Source of the DNA: Candidatus Woesearchaeota archaeon
GTDB lineage: Archaea; Nanobdellota; Nanobdellia; SCGC-AAA011-G17; UBA489
NCBI GenBank assembly: GCA_016177265.1
Contig: JACOVP010000056.1
Location: 1 to 19,859 of the forward strand
Direction: 5' to 3'
Length of the DNA stretch: 19,859 nucleotides
Shown here: piece after piece, positions 7,190 through 12,428 of the stretch
How the letters are laid out: every line of letters begins with the position of its first letter
Numbering within the stretch: position 1 is the first letter of the stretch
Made by a program: the position numbers and the translations under genes
The notes under the pieces: generated by a model
Databases searched by the model: none
Seen by the model: the letters and a program-made list of their open reading frames with translations, nothing else
Told to the model about the DNA's origin: nothing

Positions 7190-8719
7190 TTATTTTTTGT
7201 GCTTCCGTAAATGCAATGCTTGATACAGCTGTTCTTTGTTCTCAGATTTCTCAAGGTGGTATAAAATAAATTGTAAATCATGGCGTGATAAGCGGCGAAG
7301 CTTGTGGTGCAATAAAACCAGGACATGCGTTTCCATTTCAGGAATATGCTCAAGTACTTCTGCACACAAGGATTCATCTAATAAGTAACGAACTAAAGTA
7401 TCAACAACACTAATGTCTCCAATCTTTCCCAGTGCTAGTGTCAAGTACAATGTCGTCTGAGGATCGTGTTTTTTCTTCTGCAGTAACTGTTTCAATAGAT
7501 GGGAGGCCTTTGTTTTCCCAATGACCTGCAGCGACGCTATCCGCATCGCTTGCGACTGGTTCAGCATCTTCTTCAGAATGTCTTCTACCTGTTTCCGCTG
7601 ATGGGAGAAAAATGCTGAGCAAGCAGCTCCACGAATCTCTGCTTGTGGTGCACGTAAATATTTGAGGTAGGATTTGGTGGGCTGTTCCCGCGCACGAAGG
7701 AACGAATGTAATTTGCTCACATGCGTATTAGGCAGTGGCTTCTTCAAGAATTTTTTGTAGACATCTTCCAGACTCAGTAAGCCAGCGTTCATGCTTTCAA
7801 GGGTGATATGGTGTTCCTGCAGGTAGCGTGCAATCGTAAGCAGTGATTGTTTGCTGTCAACAGTGGTATAAATTTTTACTGTGTGGATATTGTTCTGGCT
7901 GGAAAGAATCTCGTAATCCTTGGCATAGGAAATATCTTTAACCAGCTCAAGAAGGGTTTTATTGATATGCTCACCGCTACAGGTTATATCAACAACGTTC
8001 GTGTCCCGATACTTCTCTTTCAAGTCTTCGAGTGATCCATCATACAGTTTCTCGCCACGTTCTATGATGAGCAGGTTTTTACAGACCTTTTCCATCTCCT
8101 GCAGTTGATGGTCAGTATAGATGATAGTAACCCCGTCTTTGTTTAGTTGTTTCAGATACGTTCGTACTTGTTCTTTTGCCGGTACATCCAGTCCTAGGAG
8201 TGGTTCATCCAAAAACAAAATGCTCGGCTGCTTGAGCATGGCAACAGCGAGCGCATACCTTCCCTTTAAACCACTGCTTAGCCGCCATACATCCAGACTT
8301 CGTTGGGGATAGAGATCAAAATAATGGAGTAATTCCACGACACGTTTCTCTGCCTGCTGTTTACTAATGCCAGTATAGTATGCTGCCAAGAGCAAATTTT
8401 TGTACACAGAACTCCAGCTCACTCCCTCATAATCGACACCGAACATCCAGGAGATAGTATTTTTGATAGTACGAATATCTTTGTCTAAATCAATCTTGTT
8501 GATCATCACACTCCCAGCAGTCTTTTCCAGATTCGTAGTCAAAATACGCAGCAGGGTACTTTTTCCAGCGCCATTCCTCCCAAGCAAGCCAAAGAAATCA
8601 CCTTGCTTGACCTTAAAAGAAACATCCTTCAGCGCATGCGTTAGCAATTTCCCTCGTCGAAAGACTTTATACTGGTAGAAATCCTTGAACAAATGATTCA
8701 CATCGATGATGGTTCCCAC
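7190..8719 (-). CDS. ABC transporter ATP-binding protein with HEAT-like C-terminal extension
   Basis: The product has 509 residues from the GTG at 8719. That start overlaps the permease stop by one base and has AGGTGG five bases upstream; a GTG at 8728 is the alternative. The ATPase domain (about 1-240) has Walker A GRNGAGKST (47-55), a divergent signature LSSGLKGR (147-154), Walker B ILFLDEP (167-173) and an H-loop His (204). It resembles the ABC-2 exporter type. Residues about 240-330 form a linking domain. Residues about 345-505 contain helical repeats that look HEAT/PBS-lyase-like (EIRGAACSAFF; AMRIASLQVIGK; LYLTLALGKIGDISVVDTLV). Normal ABC-2 ATPases are about 240-330 residues, so this is an unusual fusion. 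It should work with the adjacent permease at the membrane; the substrate is unknown. Confidence 0.88.
   Translation of the reverse strand: MGTIIDVNHLFKDFYQYKVFRRGKLLTHALKDVSFKVKQGDFFGLLGRNGAGKSTLLRILTTNLEKTAGSVMINKIDLDKDIRTIKNTISWMFGVDYEGVSWSSVYKNLLLAAYYTGISKQQAEKRVVELLHYFDLYPQRSLDVWRLSSGLKGRYALAVAMLKQPSILFLDEPLLGLDVPAKEQVRTYLKQLNKDGVTIIYTDHQLQEMEKVCKNLLIIERGEKLYDGSLEDLKEKYRDTNVVDITCSGEHINKTLLELVKDISYAKDYEILSSQNNIHTVKIYTTVDSKQSLLTIARYLQEHHITLESMNAGLLSLEDVYKKFLKKPLPNTHVSKLHSFLRAREQPTKSYLKYLRAPQAEIRGAACSAFFSHQRKQVEDILKKMLNQSQAMRIASLQVIGKTKASHLLKQLLQKKKHDPQTTLYLTLALGKIGDISVVDTLVRYLLDESLCAEVLEHIPEMETHVLVLLHHKLRRLSRHDLQFILYHLEKSENKEQLYQALHLRKHKK
7193..7198 (+). terminator. T-run terminator after rpl15e
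   Basis: A run of six T begins three bases after the L15e stop codon, inside the 3' end of the convergent gene. T-runs are the usual archaeal termination signal. Confidence 0.4.
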
Positions 8720-9555
8720 TAGAACCACCTGCCCTCAATCTTCGCTCTTCGAATCCCATAATAGAAGATGTATATCCCTATGAAGAAGACGAGGATATTG
8801 ACAATGAACCCAGCAATGATCAAGTTCAAAGTACTGCTCTCATAAAATATTTTGTCCAAAAAGAGCGTGTCTCTCCAGATGAGGATGATGTAGGCAGCTG
8901 GCAAAATTTTTGGGAGAAAAGCAACAAATTTAGGCAAGAACGTGACAGGAAACAATTGCCCAGAAAACAATCTGTTGAATTGCTGCATGAAGAAGCTGAC
9001 AGGATCTCCTTGTTTCAGGAATAACACAGAACCAACGGTCATTAATTGAAAGCCAAGGTTACCAATAATGAAGATAAGCAAGGCAATAACAAGAGTGATA
9101 ATATTTAATCCTCCCAGATAGATAGCTGTTGCATCACCAGCCACAGTCACGAGGAGTGCATACATCCCGAACATGGGAAGAAAAATCGTGAAAATGTCAA
9201 AGACCATCGACACAAAAAAATTGATAAAGAAGTATTCAATGACTCCCATATTGGAAAGGTAAGCCAACTTGAACAACCCATTTCTCCTGTCTTCATCAAA
9301 TCGTCCGGTAAAGTTGTTGTAAATGCTGTCCACAAAAAAGATAGCCAGACTACCTATTAAGACAAAGGGCAAATACCCAACGTTCTCATATCCCAGCGTG
9401 GTAGGGTCCACAATCTTCGCCAGGAAGAACCACATCACCACCTCCAGCAAGGTATTCAAAATAGAGATACCTAAATCGACTTTAAACGTCCAAAGTTCGT
9501 CAAACTGGCAGAGAAGGCTTGCCTGCACCCGTTTGAAAAAGAGATCGATCCCCAT
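8719..9555 (-). CDS. ABC-2 type transporter permease
   Basis: The product has 278 residues when started at the ATG at 9555 (MGIDLFFKRVQASLLCQFDE). The open frame runs up to 9762, but that extension is Cys-rich, unlike a permease, and crosses the TATA box (9586-9595). Six hydrophobic segments are visible, including TTLLEVVMWFFLAKIV-like TM1, FVLIGSLAIFFVDSIY, DIFTIFLPMFGMYALLV, VIALLIFIIGNLGF and a final helix IVNILVFFIGIYIFYYGI. The layout is that of ABC-2 family permeases, with an amphipathic N-terminus and a short basic tail (RRAKIEGRWF). Its stop overlaps the GTG start of the ATPase, indicating a coupled two-gene operon. Function as drug, polysaccharide or lipid exporter cannot be told from sequence. 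Confidence 0.85.
   Translation of the reverse strand: MGIDLFFKRVQASLLCQFDELWTFKVDLGISILNTLLEVVMWFFLAKIVDPTTLGYENVGYLPFVLIGSLAIFFVDSIYNNFTGRFDEDRRNGLFKLAYLSNMGVIEYFFINFFVSMVFDIFTIFLPMFGMYALLVTVAGDATAIYLGGLNIITLVIALLIFIIGNLGFQLMTVGSVLFLKQGDPVSFFMQQFNRLFSGQLFPVTFLPKFVAFLPKILPAAYIILIWRDTLFLDKIFYESSTLNLIIAGFIVNILVFFIGIYIFYYGIRRAKIEGRWF
8725..8730 (-). promoter_or_regulatory. Shine-Dalgarno site deciding the ABC ATPase start
   Basis: AGGTGG on the minus strand, inside the end of the permease gene, is five bases before the GTG at 8719 and overlaps the alternative GTG at 8728. This favours 8719. Confidence 0.5.
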
Positions 9556-9585
9556 GTTCCCCAACACAGTCCTGCGACACGAGAA

Positions 9586-9595
9586 GTATAAAAGG
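9586..9595 (-). promoter_or_regulatory. TATA box for the ABC permease-ATPase operon
   Basis: CCTTTTATAC on the minus strand is centred about 35 bases before the ATG at 9555, leaving a leader of about 10 bases. It is divergent from the promoter of the tiny-gene cluster about 60 bases away. Confidence 0.6.
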
Positions 9596-9648
9596 TTTCG
9601 CTTCTCTGTATTTATCACTCTCAAATGGGGATATTCAACAACACAAAT

Positions 9649-9658
9649 CTTTATATAG
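9649..9658 (+). promoter_or_regulatory. TATA box for the tiny-gene operon
   Basis: CTTTATATAG predicts transcription near 9679, about 30 bases before the first tiny gene. That leaves room for its AAAGGAGGAGG ribosome-binding site. Confidence 0.65.
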
Positions 9659-9693
9659 CAACACACTACTCTTTTACACAAATCACATTTTTT

Positions 9694-9706
9694 AAAGGAG
9701 GAGGAG
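9694..9706 (+). promoter_or_regulatory. Strong Shine-Dalgarno site of tiny gene 1
   Basis: AAAGGAGGAGGAG precedes the ATG at 9710. It is one of five GGAGG-type sites in this 950-base stretch; the others are at 9831-9835, 9966-9970, 10225-10230 and 10516-10520, each seven to nine bases before an ATG. Confidence 0.75.
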
Positions 9707-9709
9707 TCT

Positions 9710-9826
9710 ATGGTTACAGACACTTTGGAAAAAACAGGAGCAACATTCACCACGCTCTCCAAAAAAAGAAGAAAGCCTGCAGTAGAAAGAGCTCGTGGTT
9801 ATCGAACTGGAAAAACGAACATATAA
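9710..9826 (+). CDS. Tiny basic protein 1 of cluster, 38 residues
   Basis: The frame begins MVTDTLEKTGATF and ends GYRTGKTNI. It has 10 basic and 3 acidic residues, with a basic patch SKKRRK at 17-22 and a second half ERARGYR. There is no Cys or hydrophobic segment. The AAAGGAGGAGG ribosome-binding site is immediately upstream. Its [RK]-G-Y-R motif (29-32) recurs in tiny protein 7. The family is unknown. The acidic/Thr-rich first 16 residues distinguish it from its neighbours. Confidence 0.65.
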   Translation: MVTDTLEKTGATFTTLSKKRRKPAVERARGYRTGKTNI

Positions 9827-9844
9827 TAAAGGAGGAAGAAAACT

Positions 9845-9961
9845 ATGGTAGAAAGGTTAGGAAGCAAAGGGAACATTTTGGCTCGGAGGAAAGAGAAAGA
9901 GAGAAAGGAGGGAGCGTTTGGGAGAGGTCTCGCAAGAAGAAGTGGTAAGTTAAGAAGGTAA
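9845..9961 (+). CDS. Tiny basic protein 2 of cluster, 38 residues
   Basis: The frame begins MVERLGSKGNILARRK and ends ARRSGKLRR. It has 14 basic and 4 acidic residues (net about +10), the most basic of the set. GGAGG at 9831-9835 is nine bases before the ATG, which lies 18 bases after the previous stop. Residues 9-15 (GNILARR) align with GGLIARE and GGLVSRE of proteins 4 and 5. No known domain is recognised. Confidence 0.65.
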   Translation: MVERLGSKGNILARRKEKERKEGAFGRGLARRSGKLRR

Positions 9962-9978
9962 AAAAGGAGGATGAACTA

Positions 9979-10113
9979 ATGGGAGCAGGAGATATAGTAC
10001 AAAAAAATCCAGGACGTACCACCCAAACTTGGAAGGGGAGAAGTAAACCAGGCTGGACAAGTAGAGCAAGCTCCTGGAAAAGGGCTAAAAAGCTACCAAG
10101 GCATGGAGAATAA
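9979..10113 (+). CDS. Tiny basic protein 3 of cluster, 44 residues, Trp-containing
   Basis: The frame begins MGAGDIVQKNPGRTTQTWK and ends KKLPRHGE. It has 11 basic and 2 acidic residues and three Trp residues (18, 26, 33). GGAGG at 9966-9970 is eight bases before this ATG; the ATG at 9971 would give only two codons. The stretch P11-G12-R13-x4-W18-K19-x3-K23 is repeated without gaps in protein 7. Its last 11 bases overlap the start of gene 4. Confidence 0.65.
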   Translation: MGAGDIVQKNPGRTTQTWKGRSKPGWTSRASSWKRAKKLPRHGE

Positions 10114-10222
10114 AGTGGTCGTTCTCAAAAAACGCCAAGATCCAGGAGGTCTAATCGCACGAGAGACAGTAGATGCTGCTAAAAGAAGACGCATCAACCA
10201 AAATCCAGATTTTGTAAAATAA
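10103..10222 (+). CDS. Tiny basic protein 4 of cluster, 39 residues
   Basis: The frame begins MENKVVVLKKRQDPGGLIAR and ends NQNPDFVK. It has 10 basic and 5 acidic residues. The ATG lies 11 bases inside the end of gene 3 and no clear GGAGG precedes it, so translation is probably coupled to gene 3 termination. The segment D13 to I31 aligns without gaps to D19 to I37 of protein 5, sharing D-x-G-G-L-[IV]-[AS]-R-E and a following R-R-I. Function is unknown. Confidence 0.65.
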   Translation: MENKVVVLKKRQDPGGLIARETVDAAKRRRINQNPDFVK

Positions 10223-10237
10223 AAGGGAGGAAAGAAA

Positions 10238-10366
10238 ATGGAGTTAGAGAGAAAAAAGGGGGTAAACACCAAGGACGAAACCCCTCGATATGATGCTGGT
10301 GGGTTAGTGAGCCGCGAAAATAAAGAAGAAAAATTAAAAAGACGAATAAAGGGAACAAGGCGGTAA
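10238..10366 (+). CDS. Tiny basic protein 5 of cluster, 42 residues
   Basis: The frame begins MELERKKGVNTKDETPRYDA and ends RRIKGTRR. It has 14 basic and 8 acidic residues. GGGAGG at 10225-10230 is seven bases before the ATG. The core YDAGGLVSRE followed by KRRI matches protein 4, making these two the clearest paralogues. The next gene begins on the base after this stop codon. Confidence 0.65.
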   Translation: MELERKKGVNTKDETPRYDAGGLVSRENKEEKLKRRIKGTRR

Positions 10367-10495
10367 ATGGGACTATTTAATGCAGGCGTTGACGCAAGAC
10401 GTGCCTTAGAAGAAAGAAAAAAACGACGTGCCAGAGAAGGCGTTGAAAAAGCACGCAAAGCATTTAAAAAGCAAAGAGACAGCATAAAATCCTAA
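10367..10495 (+). CDS. Tiny basic protein 6 of cluster, 42 residues, helical
   Basis: The frame begins MGLFNAGVDARRALEERKKR and ends KKQRDSIKS. It has 15 basic and 6 acidic residues. From residue 8 onward it is Ala/Glu/Lys/Arg-rich and almost certainly one long helix. AAGGCGG, inside the end of gene 5, precedes it by three bases, and it starts directly after that gene's TAA. Residues 7-21 (GVDARRALEERKKRR) align loosely with GLIARE...KRRR of protein 4. Confidence 0.65.
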   Translation: MGLFNAGVDARRALEERKKRRAREGVEKARKAFKKQRDSIKS

Positions 10496-10529
10496 TCTTA
10501 AAATCACACAAAAAAGGAGGTTATGACCA

Positions 10530-10655
10530 ATGGTATTCCCTGGAAGAGATAGCCCATCATGGAAGGAAAGTAGAAAAATAAGAGCAAGAGATACTCGAGA
10601 TAAGGGGTATAGAAAGCGAATAGGTAGTGCCGGCATAGCAAGCAGGAGAGGATAA
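10530..10655 (+). CDS. Tiny basic protein 7 of cluster, 41 residues
   Basis: The frame begins MVFPGRDSPSWKESRKIRAR and ends GSAGIASRRG. It has 13 basic and 4 acidic residues. GGAGG at 10516-10520 is nine bases before this ATG; the closer ATG at 10523 is only two bases away and opens just eight codons. PGRDSPSWKESRK matches PGRTTQTWKGRSK of protein 3 without gaps. Last gene of the unit. Confidence 0.65.
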   Translation: MVFPGRDSPSWKESRKIRARDTRDKGYRKRIGSAGIASRRG

Positions 10656-10674
10656 CCTACTCTCATTTCATAAT

Positions 10675-10687
10675 TGTTGCTTTTTTC
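10675..10687 (+). terminator. T-run terminator after the tiny-gene operon
   Basis: Six T at 10681-10686 follow tiny gene 7 by about 25 bases and come just before the next TATA box. Confidence 0.5.
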
Positions 10688-10693
10688 CCACAG

Positions 10694-10704
10694 CATTTAT
10701 AAAG
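10694..10704 (+). promoter_or_regulatory. TATA box for the DHH phosphoesterase gene
   Basis: CATTTATAAAG is centred 28 bases before the ATG at 10727, implying a leaderless mRNA. Confidence 0.65.
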
Positions 10705-10726
10705 AGCGGAGAGGGCCAATCTCTCT

Positions 10727-11782
10727 ATGCTCACTCCTTTCCAGCTACAGGAAATACGAACAGCTCTCGAACAAGCAAAAAACCCTCTTTTCTTTTTCGA
10801 TGACGACACTGATGGTCTAGCTTCATTCCTTTTGCTGTATCGTAAATACAAAAAAGGTCACGGTGTTCCAGTAAAGGCACCACACACTGAAGAAAACCTC
10901 TACCTGAGAAAGATTCATGAATATGATCCTGATGTGGTTGTTGTCCTCGATCGTCCAGTCTTGCCGCAAACACTGCTTAATCAAATCCATGTTCCTCTTG
11001 TCTGGATTGACCACCACGAACCAGTCAGTTGTCAAGGAGTTCAGTACTATAATCCCATGGTCTTGACGAAAGGCGATAATCGGCCAACGAGTTACTGGTG
11101 CTACGAAGTGGTGCAACAAGATCTCTGGATTGCGCTCATTGGTATCATTGGTGACTGGCACATACCAGAATTCCTAAAAGACTTTGCATACCAGGAGCTC
11201 ATAGGAAATGCCAAAACCCCTGAGGACATCTTGTTCGAAACAGAGTTTGGTCGTTTGGTAAAAATCTTCAACTTTTCGCTGAAGGGAAGAACCTCTGACG
11301 TCAAGAAGCATATTGCCGCCCTCATGAAGATCGAAAGCCCTCTTGAAATGTTGCATCAAACTACTGCTCGTGGTAAATTCATCTATCGTCATTTCGAGAA
11401 AATGAACGCAGCATATGAAAACGTACTGCAGGGAGCATTGCAAACGAAAGGCAAAGACGGCGTTTTTGTCTTCTCTTATCCCTCAACCCAGCACAGTTTC
11501 ACAGGAATGCTGAGTAACGAGCTGCTACATCGTCTTGACTATAAAGTGTTCATTATCGCTCGAGAAAAAGATGGCGAAATGCGTGCTAGTCTCAGAGGAA
11601 AAGACACCATCATCCTTCCCTTAGTGAAGAAAGCACTGGAAAAAGCTGGCGGTAGTGGCGGCGGTCATGATATGGCCTGCGGTGCTAACATCAAAAAGGA
11701 AAAATTTTCTCTCTTTGTGGAAGAAATAAGAAATGGATTAAAGCATCATCAATCAAACACAATCCGTGCATCAGCAATGTGA
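10727..11782 (+). CDS. DHH-family phosphoesterase (RecJ/NrnA-like)
   Basis: The product has 351 residues. Motif I is DDDTDG (25-30), motif II Asp is in VVLDRP (D75), and the name-giving motif DHH is at 95-97 (VWIDHHEPV). The C-terminal DHHA1 substrate-binding loop is GGSGGGHD (308-315). The family hydrolyses phosphodiesters with two metal ions: RecJ exonucleases, oligoribonucleases, or cyclic-dinucleotide phosphodiesterases. This small two-domain form lacks RecJ accessory domains, so a nanoRNase or short exonuclease role is plausible, and Cdc45/GINS-associated nuclease is another option. Motif I has Asp where many members have His (H-x-D-x-D-G), a change I believe also occurs in archaeal relatives. 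The last 34 bases overlap the convergent ATP-grasp gene. Confidence 0.87.
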   Translation: MLTPFQLQEIRTALEQAKNPLFFFDDDTDGLASFLLLYRKYKKGHGVPVKAPHTEENLYLRKIHEYDPDVVVVLDRPVLPQTLLNQIHVPLVWIDHHEPVSCQGVQYYNPMVLTKGDNRPTSYWCYEVVQQDLWIALIGIIGDWHIPEFLKDFAYQELIGNAKTPEDILFETEFGRLVKIFNFSLKGRTSDVKKHIAALMKIESPLEMLHQTTARGKFIYRHFEKMNAAYENVLQGALQTKGKDGVFVFSYPSTQHSFTGMLSNELLHRLDYKVFIIAREKDGEMRASLRGKDTIILPLVKKALEKAGGSGGGHDMACGANIKKEKFSLFVEEIRNGLKHHQSNTIRASAM

Positions 11783-12378
11783 AGGTCCTCCCCATGGAAA
11801 ATAACAGGATTAATGTCTAATTCTCGCAGATGGGGATAACATAAAGCGAGATGGGAAAGTTTGAGCAGCAACTGGTGTAACTTTTCAAGATTTGCCGGTT
11901 GTTCGCCGCGTGCTCCTTGCAACATCGGATAAATCTGTAATTCTTCCACCATCTCCTTTGCATCGTGATGGGATAAGGGACAAATGCGGAAGGCCACATC
12001 CTTCAAAAGCTCAGTATAAATGCCACCACTGCCAACCGCAATCGTGTGACCGAACGTTGGATCTCGCTGCACACCAACTAATACCAAGTGCCCTGTGTTG
12101 TAAGGCTGTACCATCACTTCCTCACACCTTGGAATCTTGATGAGGTGGCGAAATGCCTCCAGTACTTCATGATCTGTACGCAAATCAATCTTCACGCCGC
12201 CAACGTCAGATTTATGCAGAATATGTTGAGAAGAGACTTTCAGACAGACAGGAAAACCAAGGCGATGTGCTGCGTGCACAGCATCTTTCTCTGTAGTGAC
12301 GAAAGAGCGTTCCGTGACAGGAAAACCTTCCTGCTCGAGAAATGCCTCTGCCTCCTTTTCTGCCAAGATCCTTTCCAT
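11749..12378 (-). CDS. ADP-forming acyl-CoA synthetase beta subunit, ATP-grasp domain
   Basis: The product has 209 residues. It matches the stand-alone beta subunit of ADP-forming acetyl-CoA synthetase, which makes ATP from ADP and phosphate with acyl-CoA. Characteristic segments are FPVCLKVSS (42-50), the phosphohistidine-proximal HKSDVGGVKIDL (55-66), VGVQRDPTFG (101-110), GSGGIYTELLKDVAFR (116-131) and ELDINPV (186-192), ending ADARIVFD. The alpha subunit, with the CoA-binding and phosphorylated-His domains, is not in this window. Overlap of 34 bases with the DHH gene at its 3' end is antisense. The leaderless start is set by the palindromic TATA box 25.5 bases upstream. Energy conservation from acyl-CoA is the likely role. 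Confidence 0.88.
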   Translation of the reverse strand: MERILAEKEAEAFLEQEGFPVTERSFVTTEKDAVHAAHRLGFPVCLKVSSQHILHKSDVGGVKIDLRTDHEVLEAFRHLIKIPRCEEVMVQPYNTGHLVLVGVQRDPTFGHTIAVGSGGIYTELLKDVAFRICPLSHHDAKEMVEELQIYPMLQGARGEQPANLEKLHQLLLKLSHLALCYPHLRELDINPVIFHGEDLHIADARIVFD

Positions 12379-12399
12379 AGGTTTTCCATGACCAAAAGT

Positions 12400-12407
12400 A
12401 TTTAAAT
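12400..12407. promoter_or_regulatory. Palindromic TATA box shared by two divergent genes
   Basis: ATTTAAAT has its centre at 12403.5. The ATG on the minus strand begins at 12378 and the ATG on the plus strand at 12429, each 25.5 bases away. No other TATA-like element lies in the 50-base intergenic gap at the right distance for either gene. Confidence 0.65.
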
Positions 12408-12428
12408 CTTTTTTGATTGGATAGTATA

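Larger units (their letters stand above)
9649..10687 (+). other. Operon of seven tiny genes for basic peptides
   Basis: One TATA box, seven consecutive frames of 38-44 codons, and one T-run terminator bracket this unit. Gaps are 18, 17, minus 11, 15, 0 and 34 bases. Five starts have GGAGG at the classical spacing and the other two are coupled to the previous gene. All products are cysteine-free, carry a net charge of about +5 to +10, and lack membrane segments. Two pairs share ungapped motifs, which suggests duplication. The antisense frames here are shadows of Lys/Arg codons. Confidence 0.75.

Noticed and set aside
9556..9762. Cys-rich N-terminal extension of the ABC permease
   Set aside because: It crosses the permease TATA box and the opposite promoter, and does not resemble any permease N-terminus; the ATG at 9555 fits family and promoter.
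9625..9948. A 107-codon open frame overlapping tiny genes 1 and 2
   Set aside because: It starts before the TATA box, so its first part would not be transcribed, has no ribosome-binding site, and is low-complexity Lys/Arg/Glu from a shifted reading of the two tiny genes.
10093..10485. A 130-codon minus-strand frame over tiny genes 4-6
   Set aside because: Its Ser/Phe/Leu-rich product is the antisense of Lys/Arg codons, with no promoter or ribosome-binding site, and the plus-strand frames have both.
10523..10549. Eight-codon frame (MTNGIPWKR) before tiny gene 7
   Set aside because: The GGAGG is only two bases from its ATG, whereas the ATG at 10530 has proper nine-base spacing and encodes a product related to protein 3.
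9649..10687. CRISPR or other direct-repeat array
   Set aside because: The recurring GGAGG-ATG spacing gives a repeated look, but there are no identical repeats longer than the ribosome-binding sites.
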